From Methylomarinovum caldicuralii (GTDB taxonomy: Bacteria; Pseudomonadota; Gammaproteobacteria; Methylococcales; Methylothermaceae): a stretch of DNA of 64,000 nt. The translations under genes and the position numbers were made by a program. Where the stretch lies: NCBI RefSeq assembly GCF_033126985.1, contig NZ_AP024714.1, positions 2,062,990 to 2,126,989 of the forward strand. Direction: 5' to 3'. This document shows, one piece after another, positions 28,793-36,286 of the stretch. Position 1 is the first letter of the stretch. Each line of letters starts with the position of its first letter. The notes beneath the pieces were generated by a model. The model worked only from the letters and a program-made list of their open reading frames with translations, ran no database searches and was not told the origin of the DNA.

Positions 28793-29329
28793 ATGACGAA
28801 GACAGGCCCAATCGCGGTGATCGGCGGTGGTGTTGCCGGCTTGGTCAGCGCCTGGCTGCTGGCAGAGCGCTACCCGGTCACCCTGTTCGAGCGCAACGAC
28901 TACCCCGGAGGACACACCTGCACCGTGGAGGTGCCCGGTCCAGGAGGATCGCTGGCGGTGGATACCGGTTTCATCGTCTACAACGTCCCCAATTATCCGC
29001 GCCTGACCCGGCTGTTCGCGCATTTGGGAATCGAATTCCTGCGGCTTTGGGAGTATTATCTGGCCTACTGTTACGCCGGTTTTGTCACCGGCAAGGTGGA
29101 TGTCAACGCTTTCGTCCTGACCTGCCCTTGGACCAGCGGATGTCACTGCCACAACTGCTCGCTTACGGGCTGCCGGGGCTGCCTTTGGCCGTATTGGGGC
29201 TGCCGCTGTACGTTTACCTCGCCACCTTCTACGCCCGCGACCTGCTGCTGGGAACCGGGACCGTGGGCGCAATCCTGCTTGTGGCGCGGCTGTTCGACGT
29301 GGTCACCGACCCCCTGGCGGGTTATGTGA
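28793..29329 (+). pseudogene. Deletion chimera: FAD oxidoreductase head joined to cyclopropane-fatty-acid-synthase-like tail
   Basis: Residues 1 to about 81 (MTKTGPIAVIGGGVAGLVSA, then ERNDYPGGHTCTVEV and VDTGFIVYNVPNYPRLTRLF) are the N-terminus of the amine-oxidase-like FAD protein found in light/singlet-oxygen operons. From residue 82 the sequence changes to LRLWEYYLAYCYAGF, the C-terminal signature of CFA-synthase-like SAM methyltransferases. The middle of the usual operon (rest of the FAD protein, DUF1365 and the methyltransferase body) appears deleted. After about residue 116 the frame runs out of phase into the MFS gene. The product is unlikely to work. Confidence 0.65.
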
Positions 29330-30455
29330 GCGACCACTGGCCCCGGCAGGACTGGCGCCGCCGCGGACCCATGGTGCTGGGCATGCCCTGGCTGCTGCTC
29401 GGCATCTGGATGCTGTTTCTTCCCCCGCCCGGGATCGGCGGCGGCTGGCTGCTGCTGGGGACGCTGCTGGCCTATCTGGGCTGGACCCTGGTCAGCATTC
29501 CCTATGCCGCCTGGGGCGCGGAGCTGAGCGACGACTACCACGAACGCAGCCGGCTGGCGGCCAGCCGGGAGGGCTTTCAGGCCCTCGGCGTGCTGCTGGC
29601 CCTGGTCCTGCCAACTTGGGCCGGCATCGCCGAGAACGCGGGCGCCAGCCTGCGGCTGCTGTTCTTCGCGGTGCTGCTGACCCTGGTGCCCACGGTCCTT
29701 CTCGCCGTCCGCCTGCTGCCGGAGTCGGTGCAGCTTTTCGGGGGCCGGCTTTCATGGCCGGACTGCGTCTCCTTGGCGCCAACCGCCCCCTAAGGCTGCT
29801 GCTGATCGCCTACCTGGCCAACGGCCTGCCGGCAACGCTGTTTCTGCTGTTCGTGGGGGAACGCCTGCAGAACCCCGAGGCCACAGGGCCGCTGCTGATC
29901 CTGTATTTCGGGGCCGGGGTGGCGGCGCTGCCGGCCTGGCTTTGGCTGTCGCGCCGGATCGGCAAGCACCGGGCCTGGGCGGTGTCGATGGGGCTGGCGG
30001 CCCTGTCCTTCGTGCCCGTGCCCTGGCTTGGGCCGGAAGATTTCTGGATCTTCACCGTCACCGTCGCCCTCACCGGTCTGACCCTGGGAGCCGACATGAC
30101 CCTGCCGACAGCGATGCAGGCCGACGTGGTGGACGTGGACACCGCCGGGGGCGGCGGCGGCCGGGCCGGGCTGCTGTTCGGCATCTGGGGGATGGCGACC
30201 AAGCTCGCCCTGGCTCTGGCGGTGGGGATCGCCTTCCCGCTGCTGGGGCTGGCCGGCTACGACCCCACCTTGCAGGCCCAGCCCCACGCCGCCCTCACCG
30301 GCCTGGGTTTCCTCTATGCCGGATTGCCGGTGCTGCTCAAACTCCCCTGCATCCTTATCGCCTGGCGCTTTCCCCTGGACGCCGCCGCCCAAGCCCGGCT
30401 CCAGACACAGATTCACCGACAATACGATCGCGGAGGTGCCGATGAAACCCCTTAA
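29140..30455 (+). pseudogene. Frameshifted MFS (GPH/MelB-like) transporter
   Basis: Two overlapping frames together make one 12-helix transporter of about 438 residues. The first runs from an ATG at 29140 (MSLPQLLAYGLPGLPLAVLG, then SDHWPRQDWRRRGPM) to a TAA at 29791-29793. The second continues from about 29740 (AGLRLLGANRPLRLLLIAYL) to 30455. The switch falls around a run of five G at 29738-29742 and corresponds to loss of one base. The transporter is the usual partner of FAD/CFA/DUF3833 genes in light-responsive operons. It could be a sequencing or assembly indel, phase variation, or true decay. Confidence 0.7.
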
Positions 30456-30495
30456 GCTGACCCTGTTTCTGCTGCTGGCGCTTCTGGCAACGTAG
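30442..30495 (+). pseudogene. DUF3833-like lipoprotein stub (signal peptide only)
   Basis: An ATG at 30442 with GGAGG upstream starts MKPLKLTLFLLLALLAT and then meets TAG at 30493-30495. Position directly after the MFS gene and the signal sequence fit the DUF3833 lipoprotein that normally follows; the mature protein is missing. Confidence 0.45.
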
Positions 30496-30576
30496 TGCAT
30501 TGGAATTCCTTGGAGCATTCCGGCGGATGCAGCGGGGACTGGTATGATGATCGAACCGGATTCAAGAGGAAAAACC

Positions 30577-31059
30577 ATGTTGGAAAATCCCGAAAACTGG
30601 CTGACGCTGGGCGTCGCCGCGCTTGGTCTGGTCTTCGCCGGGTTGTTGGCCCTGGCCCGGCTGGCCTCCGCCTCGCCCGATCTGGCACCGGCGGACGGCA
30701 AGCTACCGCCCTGCCCCAGCTCCCCCAACTGCGTCTCCAGCCAGGCCGATCCGAGGGACGAGACCCACTACTTGCCGCCGCTGCGCTTTCAGGGGGATCC
30801 AGGGGCCGCGTGGCAACGTCTGGAGGCGATCGTGGCGCGCCAGCCGCGGGTGACGGTCCGCAGCCGCCGGCCCGGCTATCTCCACGCCGAGTTCCGCTCC
30901 AAGATTTTCGGCTTTGTGGATGACGTCCAGTTCCTGCCCGACCCCGAGCGGCGGCTGATCCACTTCCGCTCGGCATCGCGCGCCGGCTACAGCGACCTGG
31001 GAGTCAACCGCAGGCGGATCGCGGCCATCCGCGCCGCGTTCCAGGAGGCTGCCCCGTGA
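30577..31059 (+). CDS. DUF1499-family protein
   Basis: 160 residues from the ATG at 30577 with AAGAGGAA upstream. One membrane helix (about 9-29) is followed by the DUF1499 core: PCPSSPNCVSSQ, then HYLPPL, and FGFVDDVQFLPDPERRLIHF. DUF1499 proteins are membrane-associated and of unknown function; they occur in stress and light-related loci. The stop overlaps the BLUF gene start by 4 bp, so the two are coupled. Confidence 0.85.
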   Translation: MLENPENWLTLGVAALGLVFAGLLALARLASASPDLAPADGKLPPCPSSPNCVSSQADPRDETHYLPPLRFQGDPGAAWQRLEAIVARQPRVTVRSRRPGYLHAEFRSKIFGFVDDVQFLPDPERRLIHFRSASRAGYSDLGVNRRRIAAIRAAFQEAAP

Positions 31060-31580
31060 TCCGCCTCAGCTACATCAGCCAGGCGGCGCGGGCGTTCGGC
31101 GACGAGGAACTGGACGCCATGCTGGAAAAATTCCGCGCCAACAACCGCGCCCGCGACATCAGCGGGGTGCTCTACCAAGGCAACGGCATGTTCATGCAGG
31201 TGCTCGAGGGCCCCAAGGAGGCCGTGGAGGAGACCTTCCGCCGGATCCGCAAGGACCCGCGCCACCACGACGTGCACCTGATCGAGAAGACCCCGATCGA
31301 AAAACGCCGCTTCGGTGATTTCGGCATGGCCTTCAACCGCCTCAGGGACGAGGATTTCCGCACCCTGGCACAGGAAATGGGCGCCTCCGAGAAAATTCTG
31401 AAGCGCCAGCAGACCCTCATCGAGGGAATGTCGCATAAACTGAAGGAGGAGGCCGACAGGCGCGCCAGCCACATGGAGCTTCCCCTGCACCACGAGGACC
31501 GCCTGATCCGCTCGCTGCACCACGTGATCCACGTGGCAGTCAAGGGGCTGGCGGTGCTGATGACCATGGTGATCGTCTGA
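31056..31580 (+). CDS. BLUF blue-light sensor domain, first half of an interrupted BLUF-PsiE protein
   Basis: Starts with GTG at 31056, overlapping the DUF1499 stop. Residues 1-95 form a BLUF flavin photosensor. The three key residues sit at Tyr6 (LSYIS), Asn30 (RANNR) and Gln48 (MFMQVLEG), with the same mutual spacing as Tyr21/Asn45/Gln63 of AppA. An amphipathic linker follows, then VIHVAVKGLAVLMTMVIV, a membrane helix cut by TGA at 31578-31580. Reading through the TGA, the frame continues directly into the PsiE-like frame at 31593. The light-sensing part looks functional; the membrane output is broken unless the stop is read through. Confidence 0.85.
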   Translation: MIRLSYISQAARAFGDEELDAMLEKFRANNRARDISGVLYQGNGMFMQVLEGPKEAVEETFRRIRKDPRHHDVHLIEKTPIEKRRFGDFGMAFNRLRDEDFRTLAQEMGASEKILKRQQTLIEGMSHKLKEEADRRASHMELPLHHEDRLIRSLHHVIHVAVKGLAVLMTMVIV

Positions 31581-31592
31581 GGGGTCTTCGAC

Positions 31593-31931
31593 GTGGTGTG
31601 GGTGCTGTACCAGAGATTCCTGACGCCGCCGCTGGGCCTGCTCGAGGTCGGCGACATCATCGCCGTGTTCGGTGCCTTCATCGCCGTGCTCATCGCCATC
31701 GAGATCTTCATCAACATCACCCTTTATCTGCGCAGCGATGTGATGCCGGTGCGGCTGGTAGTGGCCACCGCCCTCATGGCCATTGCCCGCAAGGTCATCA
31801 TCCTCGATTTCAAGAAGCTCGACTGGCCCTATGTGGCCGCCACCGGCGTGGTGGTGCTCGCCCTGGGGGTGACCTACTGGCTGCTGCACCGGATGGAAAC
31901 CGGTGTGGGGAAGGAGGAATGGAAGAAATAA
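31593..31931 (+). CDS. PsiE-like membrane domain, second half of the interrupted BLUF-PsiE protein
   Basis: 112 residues if started at GTG 31593, in the same frame as the BLUF gene and four codons after its TGA. Three hydrophobic segments, with MPVRLVVATALMAIARKVII and DFKKLDWPYVAATGVVVLAL between them, match the phosphate-starvation-inducible PsiE family. There is no ribosome-binding site before the GTG, so independent translation is doubtful. The natural product would be one 291-residue BLUF-PsiE protein in which the TGA replaces an expected residue such as Trp. Its last codons overlap the LOV gene start. Confidence 0.75.
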   Translation: MVWVLYQRFLTPPLGLLEVGDIIAVFGAFIAVLIAIEIFINITLYLRSDVMPVRLVVATALMAIARKVIILDFKKLDWPYVAATGVVVLALGVTYWLLHRMETGVGKEEWKK

Positions 31932-32326
31932 CCACCACCCTGCTGCGGCAAGCCCTGGATTCGACCCGGGACGGACTGACCATCGCAGAGGTCCGAGACA
32001 ACGACCATCCCCTCATCTATGTCAACTCGGCCTTCGAGCGGCTTACCGGCTACAGCCGCCTTGAAGTCCTCGGCAGGGACTGCCGCTTCCTACAGGGGCC
32101 TGAAACCGACCGCCGAACCGTTGATCTTCTCAAGGCCGCCTTGATCGAAGGCAGGCCCGCCTGCGTCATCCTGCTCAATTACCGCAAGGACGGAAGTGCC
32201 TTTTGGAATGAGCTGTCGGTTGCCCCGATTCGCGGCGCAGCTTTGGGCGGGTTTCGCTGCCATCCTCAACCTTCAAATCTGGCTGCTGAATCGATAGGCC
32301 GCACCGACCCCTGCCCCTGGATATAG
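31919..32326 (+). CDS. Short LOV-domain blue-light sensor (C-terminally altered)
   Basis: 135 residues from the ATG at 31919; AAGGAGGA lies five bases before it. The LOV signature GRDCRFLQGPETD contains the adduct-forming Cys55, preceded by YVNSAFERLTGYSRLEVLG and followed by FWNELSVAPIRGA. The domain stops there: the last beta strand (normally reading like HFIGVQ and the DIT motif) is replaced by ALGGFRCHPQPSN and an unrelated tail, consistent with a deletion or frameshift near 32235. Flavin binding may persist but signalling is doubtful. Short LOV proteins partner with class II LitR regulators in pseudomonads; a LitR-like gene is 6 kb away. Confidence 0.8.
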   Translation: MEEITTTLLRQALDSTRDGLTIAEVRDNDHPLIYVNSAFERLTGYSRLEVLGRDCRFLQGPETDRRTVDLLKAALIEGRPACVILLNYRKDGSAFWNELSVAPIRGAALGGFRCHPQPSNLAAESIGRTDPCPWI

Positions 32327-32332
32327 ATTAGT

Positions 32333-32372
32333 TATACAAAATTCTTGACAGCGCCCAAGCATAATGTACAAT
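32333..32372 (+). promoter_or_regulatory. Promoter of the sigma factor gene with TGTACA-like sites
   Basis: TTGACA (32345-32350) and TACAAT (32367-32372) are 16 bp apart. TATACA (32333-32338) and TGTACA (32365-32370) flank and overlap the promoter, 32 bp apart (about three turns), and fit the T(G/A)TACA pattern also present at 28710-28768. The -10 overlaps the second site, as expected for repression. Confidence 0.55.
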
Positions 32373-32402
32373 TAAAGTCCAATTTTTCTTGGGCGTCTGT
32401 GC

Positions 32403-33308
32403 ATGTATCGAAACACTTCCGGCGACAGCCAGGTTCTGACGGACGAAGAGACGCCGGCATCCCGATGGGACGGCCACGGCAGGCGGCGGATCTCCATTCT
32501 GGAGGACTATCTCGACCGGATCGGCCGGTTTCCCCTCCTGAGCCCGAGACAGGAGCAAGAACTGGGACGCCGCATTCAACGCTGCACCCGCCGCCTCGAG
32601 GCGCGCCGGGGCGATACCGAAGACAGGCGGCAGTCCGGCGCCCGGGGTGATCCCGGAACGCCAAAAAGCGATGCAGAAATTGTACATATATCCGAGGGAT
32701 TGCAGCAGGCCATCTGCAAGCTGGTGGAACACAACCTGCGTCTGGTTGTCCGGGAAGCCTGTCGCTACCGGCGCCAGCGCGATTCCCTGCTGCTCGATCT
32801 GATTCAGGAAGGCAACCTCGGCCTGTTGCGCGCCGCCCGCAAATTTGACCCCGGGCGCGGCGGGCGTTTCTCCACGTATGCCGTCCATTGGATCCGCCTG
32901 TTCATCGACCGCGCCGCCCACCGCATCAGCACCCCCCTGACCATGTCGCTGGACGAGGCCGGAAGAAGGCGCCGTGAAGGGCGGACGATCCCCAGCCTGT
33001 CACTCGACGATCCCAGGGCTCCTGAGAATTTGGGCGAATTGCTGCGTACCGACGACACGGCGCTGTGGGCCGATCTCGACCGGGCCCGGCTGGCCGCCCT
33101 GATTGAGCAGGGGCTGGACACCCTGAACCGGCGGGAGGCGGAAATCCTGAAGCTGCGCTTCGGCCTCAAGGACGAGCAAATCAGAACCCTGCAGCACATC
33201 GCCGACCGCCTGGGGGTCAGCCGCGAACGGGTCCGCCAAATCGAGAAGGCCGCACTCGAAAAGCTGCGGCGCAAGTTCCACAACCAGTGGCAATCCCTTT
33301 TGCCCTGA
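32403..33308 (+). CDS. Sigma-70 family (group 2/3) RNA polymerase sigma factor
   Basis: 301 residues. Region 1.2 is ILEDYLDRIGRFPLLSPRQE; regions 2.1-2.4 run from LVEHNLRLVVREACRYRRQR through LIQEGNLGLLRAARKFDPGR to FSTYAVHWIRLFIDRAA; region 4 ends ADRLGVSRERVRQIEKAALE. Region 3 is short. It is smaller than RpoD or RpoS and resembles the alternative primary-like sigmas of light and stress circuits. TGTACA-like sites overlap its promoter, so it may be light-controlled. Another TGTACA occurs inside the gene at 32681-32686. Confidence 0.88.
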   Translation: MYRNTSGDSQVLTDEETPASRWDGHGRRRISILEDYLDRIGRFPLLSPRQEQELGRRIQRCTRRLEARRGDTEDRRQSGARGDPGTPKSDAEIVHISEGLQQAICKLVEHNLRLVVREACRYRRQRDSLLLDLIQEGNLGLLRAARKFDPGRGGRFSTYAVHWIRLFIDRAAHRISTPLTMSLDEAGRRRREGRTIPSLSLDDPRAPENLGELLRTDDTALWADLDRARLAALIEQGLDTLNRREAEILKLRFGLKDEQIRTLQHIADRLGVSRERVRQIEKAALEKLRRKFHNQWQSLLP

Positions 33309-33338
33309 ACCCGCCAGAGGAGAACAAAGGAGGTCATC

Positions 33339-34484
33339 ATGCTAGGCAACAAAAACCCGGGACAGCCGGAAAAAAACAAACCCGGACCTTACTTCGATTA
33401 CAAACAGTGGTGGGCGACCATCGGGTCCGAGTGGTTCGAACGCCAGGCGGTGCGTTTGCGCCATATCAGACTCGACCGGGCGCTGAAGTACGGCGCCGCC
33501 ACTGCCCTCTGTGCCTGGCTGGCCACGGGTTTTTACATCGTCAACGCCGGAGAGCGCGGCGTAGTCACCCGGTTTCTCGCCTACCGAGAAACCGCCGAGC
33601 CTGGTCCCCACTGGCACTGGCCGGCACCGATCGAGCAGGTGCACAAGATCAACGTCGAACGCCAGCGTTTTCTGGAAGTCGGCTACCGTAGCGGCAGCGG
33701 CCGGCAGGTTCCCGTTCCCAGCGAGGCCAGAATGCTGACAGGTGACGAAAACATCGTCGATCTCCACCTGGCGGTGCAGTACCGGATCGAAAACCCGGCC
33801 GATTACCTGTTCAACATCCAGGCACCCGAAGACATCCTGAAGCAACTCACCGAAAGCGTCACCCGCAGCGTGGTGGGGCAGCAAAACATGGATTATGTGC
33901 TAACCGAAGGGCGCAGCGAGATCGTCGCCCGCATCGAGAAGGAACTGCAGCGGATTCTCGACGAGCATCGGTCCGGCATCCGCATCGCCGGCGTCAACCT
34001 TCAGGATGTCCAGCCGCCCGAGGAGGTACAACAGGCCTTCGAGGATGCGATCAAGGCCCGTGAGGACCGCGAACGCCTCATCAACGAGGCCCAGGCTTAT
34101 GCCAACGAGATCGTTCCCAAGGCGCGCGGTGAAGCCGCCCGGTTGATCGCCGAAGCCGAGGCGCACCTGCAAACCGTGACCGCGAGGGCCAAGGGTGAGG
34201 CCGACCGATTCCGCCGTGTTCTGGCTGAATACCGCAAACATCCGGACATTACCCGCCGCCGCCTGGCCATTGAAACCATGGAGGAAATCCTGACCCGCAC
34301 CGATTCGGTGGTGGTGGATCTCGAGGGCAGCGGCAACGTGGTCTATCTGCCGCTCAATCCTGGCCAGTCCGGACCGATCCGCGGCAACGAGCCGGCAACC
34401 GCCGGGGCAAAACCGCAAGCATCCACTGCCGAACGCCCCATCCGCAACACCCTGCGCCGTGGCCGTTCAATCAGAGGAGAATGA
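33339..34484 (+). CDS. hflK: HflK-like SPFH protein
   Basis: 381 residues. A membrane helix at about 50-67 precedes the SPFH/prohibitin domain (VNAGERGVVTRFLAYRETAE onward, DENIVDLHLAVQYRIENPAD) and a long Ala/Glu-rich helix. HflK and HflC form a periplasmic cage that regulates the FtsH protease. AAAGGAGG lies seven bases before the start. Unlike classical HflK the N-terminus is not Gly/Pro-rich, and the gene is not beside hflX or hfq, so this is probably a second, specialised set. It overlaps the hflC region. Confidence 0.88.
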   Translation: MLGNKNPGQPEKNKPGPYFDYKQWWATIGSEWFERQAVRLRHIRLDRALKYGAATALCAWLATGFYIVNAGERGVVTRFLAYRETAEPGPHWHWPAPIEQVHKINVERQRFLEVGYRSGSGRQVPVPSEARMLTGDENIVDLHLAVQYRIENPADYLFNIQAPEDILKQLTESVTRSVVGQQNMDYVLTEGRSEIVARIEKELQRILDEHRSGIRIAGVNLQDVQPPEEVQQAFEDAIKAREDRERLINEAQAYANEIVPKARGEAARLIAEAEAHLQTVTARAKGEADRFRRVLAEYRKHPDITRRRLAIETMEEILTRTDSVVVDLEGSGNVVYLPLNPGQSGPIRGNEPATAGAKPQASTAERPIRNTLRRGRSIRGE

Positions 34485-34486
34485 TC

Positions 34487-35350
34487 ATGAAAACCAATCT
34501 CATCATTTCTTCCGTCTCCGCGCTCTTATTGTTCGCTTCCCTCTGGCTGGCGGTCTTCGCCGTCCCGCAGAATCACGAAGCGATCCGGTTCCGCCTGGGG
34601 CGGATCGTGGCGGCCGATTATGACCCTGGCCTCCATTTCAAGCTGCCGCTGCTGGAATCGGTCAAGCGCTTCGACCGGCGCATCGTCAGTCTGGACCTAC
34701 CCCCGGAGCGCTTCCTGACTGCGGAGAAGAAGAACGTCATCGTCGATGCCCTGGCCCTGTGGCGCATCGACGACGTGGTGCGCTTCTACACCTCGGTCCA
34801 GGGTGACCGCCAGTCGGCCAATCTGCGCCTGGGGCAGATTCTCAAGGATGTCATGCGCGGTCAGTTCGGCCGCCGCCAGATCCGGGAACTGGTGGCCGAG
34901 GACCGGACCAGGCTGCGCGACCTCCTGCTGGCCGAGGCCCAGGAAGCTGCGACCGACCTGGGAATCCGGCTGGTGGATTTGCGGATCAAGCGCATTGATC
35001 TGCCCGAGGAAGTCAGCGCCTCGGTTTTCCGGCGTATGGAAGCGGAACGCTCCCGGGTCGCCAAGGAACTGCGCTCCCAAGGCGCCGAGGCGGCGGAAAG
35101 GATCCGCGCCGATGCCGACAAGCAGCGGCAGATCCTGCTCGCCGAGGCCTACCGCCAATCCCAGCGCCTCAAGGGCATCGGTGATGCCCGTGCCACCGAA
35201 ATCTATGCCACGGCCTATGCCGAAGATCCCAAGTTTTTTGCTTTCCTCCGCCGTCATCAAGCCTACCGCAGGGGGCTGGTTCAGCCCGGCGACAAGCTGG
35301 TGTTGAAACCGGATGCCCCGTTCTTTCGTGATTTCGCCAAGGATGAGTGA
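34487..35350 (+). CDS. hflC: HflC-like SPFH protein
   Basis: 287 residues from the second ATG (34487), seven bases after GAGGAG; an upstream ATG at 34481 overlaps the hflK stop. One N-terminal membrane helix (about 5-24) is followed by the SPFH domain with RFRLGRIVAADYDPGLHFKL, typical of HflC, and a helical Ala/Arg/Glu region. It partners HflK and FtsH in membrane protein quality control. Confidence 0.9.
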   Translation: MKTNLIISSVSALLLFASLWLAVFAVPQNHEAIRFRLGRIVAADYDPGLHFKLPLLESVKRFDRRIVSLDLPPERFLTAEKKNVIVDALALWRIDDVVRFYTSVQGDRQSANLRLGQILKDVMRGQFGRRQIRELVAEDRTRLRDLLLAEAQEAATDLGIRLVDLRIKRIDLPEEVSASVFRRMEAERSRVAKELRSQGAEAAERIRADADKQRQILLAEAYRQSQRLKGIGDARATEIYATAYAEDPKFFAFLRRHQAYRRGLVQPGDKLVLKPDAPFFRDFAKDE

Positions 35351-35372
35351 AGATGTCCTGTCTCTGAACTTT

Positions 35373-35397
35373 GGCGGCAGGGACGCCGTCTTTTTTT
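35373..35397 (+). terminator. Rho-independent terminator after hflC
   Basis: GGCGGC and GCCGTC arms (one G-T pair) enclose AGGGAC and are followed by seven T (35391-35397). It divides hflKC from the two unknown membrane genes and ftsH, possibly as a partial terminator. Confidence 0.6.
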
Positions 35398-35408
35398 AAG
35401 GGGAAAAC

Positions 35409-35816
35409 ATGCAAAATCTGATTCGATTCAATTTTTATCTGGCCGTGTTGGTTTCCGTGGTCGGCGGCATTGCCGTCCTGTTCAAACCTTCACTGGTATT
35501 TCCGCAACTGTTACAGAGCTATGGTCCGTTAGCCCGCAATCTTCTGCTGATCGTCTTTTACCTTGTCGTCATCCAGCTGATAATGTGGGCTTTTCGCTAT
35601 CGCCACAGCGGCTATCTGGAGGCGCTTTTCATGGGCTGTCTGATGCTCATGGCGGCGGTGGGCATTCCCTTCTACTCAGAAATCAACGGCCTGCCCCGGA
35701 GTCCTGTCCTGGTGGGCGCCCTGACCTACTGCGGGATTTCCCACCTTATTTATTTCATCTATGCCTACCTGTACTGCCGCGACCCGGAGGCAGATTCCAA
35801 CTGTAAGGAGGTGTGA
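35409..35816 (+). CDS. Four-helix membrane protein, unknown
   Basis: 135 residues with hydrophobic segments at about 10-28, 43-61, 71-89 and 98-116 and a short cysteine-containing cytoplasmic tail (YCRDPEADSNCKEV). No family recognised. It starts 9 bp after the hflC terminator T-tract with AAGGGGAAA as a ribosome-binding site, and its stop overlaps the next gene region. Its position between hflC and ftsH suggests a membrane substrate or modulator of the FtsH-HflKC complex. Confidence 0.65.
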   Translation: MQNLIRFNFYLAVLVSVVGGIAVLFKPSLVFPQLLQSYGPLARNLLLIVFYLVVIQLIMWAFRYRHSGYLEALFMGCLMLMAAVGIPFYSEINGLPRSPVLVGALTYCGISHLIYFIYAYLYCRDPEADSNCKEV

Positions 35817-35818
35817 CC

Positions 35819-36274
35819 ATGATGACCAAGAAAATCACCTGGCGCGACTGGTTGCCGGACTGGAAAAGTCTTGGCAAGATCGTTTTCTATGTGGCCCTGC
35901 TTTATGTGCTGCAGGTGTTCGTGATTCTCCCCTTTATGACCTATGTGATCGATTCCGATTTCTTAAGTCCCCGAGGAGCTTTCGAACCGGTCAGCGGCGA
36001 CGCGAAGCAGGGGGCTCAACTGCAGTGCAGTAACTATTTCCGCCAGGAGATGACCACTGAAAGGGTTGAGTTTCCGCTTGGTGGAACCAAAGTTTGGGGC
36101 ATGGGGGACGGACGCTTCCTGGTCAAGGCCAGAGCCATCGTCACCGACGATGCCGAACTGGCCCACAAGATTAATTATGCCTGCTATGTGAAGTTCGAAG
36201 GCGGGGATGCCTTCGAGGCCGGGAACTGGACCCTCAGGGGCCTGGACTGGCGCGATGCCAATACAACTGAATGA
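35819..36274 (+). CDS. Single-span membrane-anchored protein, unknown
   Basis: 151 residues from the ATG at 35819, seven bases after AAGGAGG. One membrane helix at about 19-44 is followed by a soluble domain of about 100 residues with two Cys (LQCSNYF and NYACYVKFEG). No family recognised. It lies 13 bp upstream of ftsH and 2 bp after the four-helix protein, so all three are probably co-transcribed. Confidence 0.65.
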   Translation: MMTKKITWRDWLPDWKSLGKIVFYVALLYVLQVFVILPFMTYVIDSDFLSPRGAFEPVSGDAKQGAQLQCSNYFRQEMTTERVEFPLGGTKVWGMGDGRFLVKARAIVTDDAELAHKINYACYVKFEGGDAFEAGNWTLRGLDWRDANTTE

Positions 36275-36286
36275 TAAGGTGCCAAG

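Noticed and set aside
31578-31580. Selenocysteine codon in the BLUF-PsiE gene
   Set aside because: The TGA lies in a hydrophobic helix where no redox Cys is expected and no selenocysteine insertion element is evident; a lost Trp or other residue is simpler.
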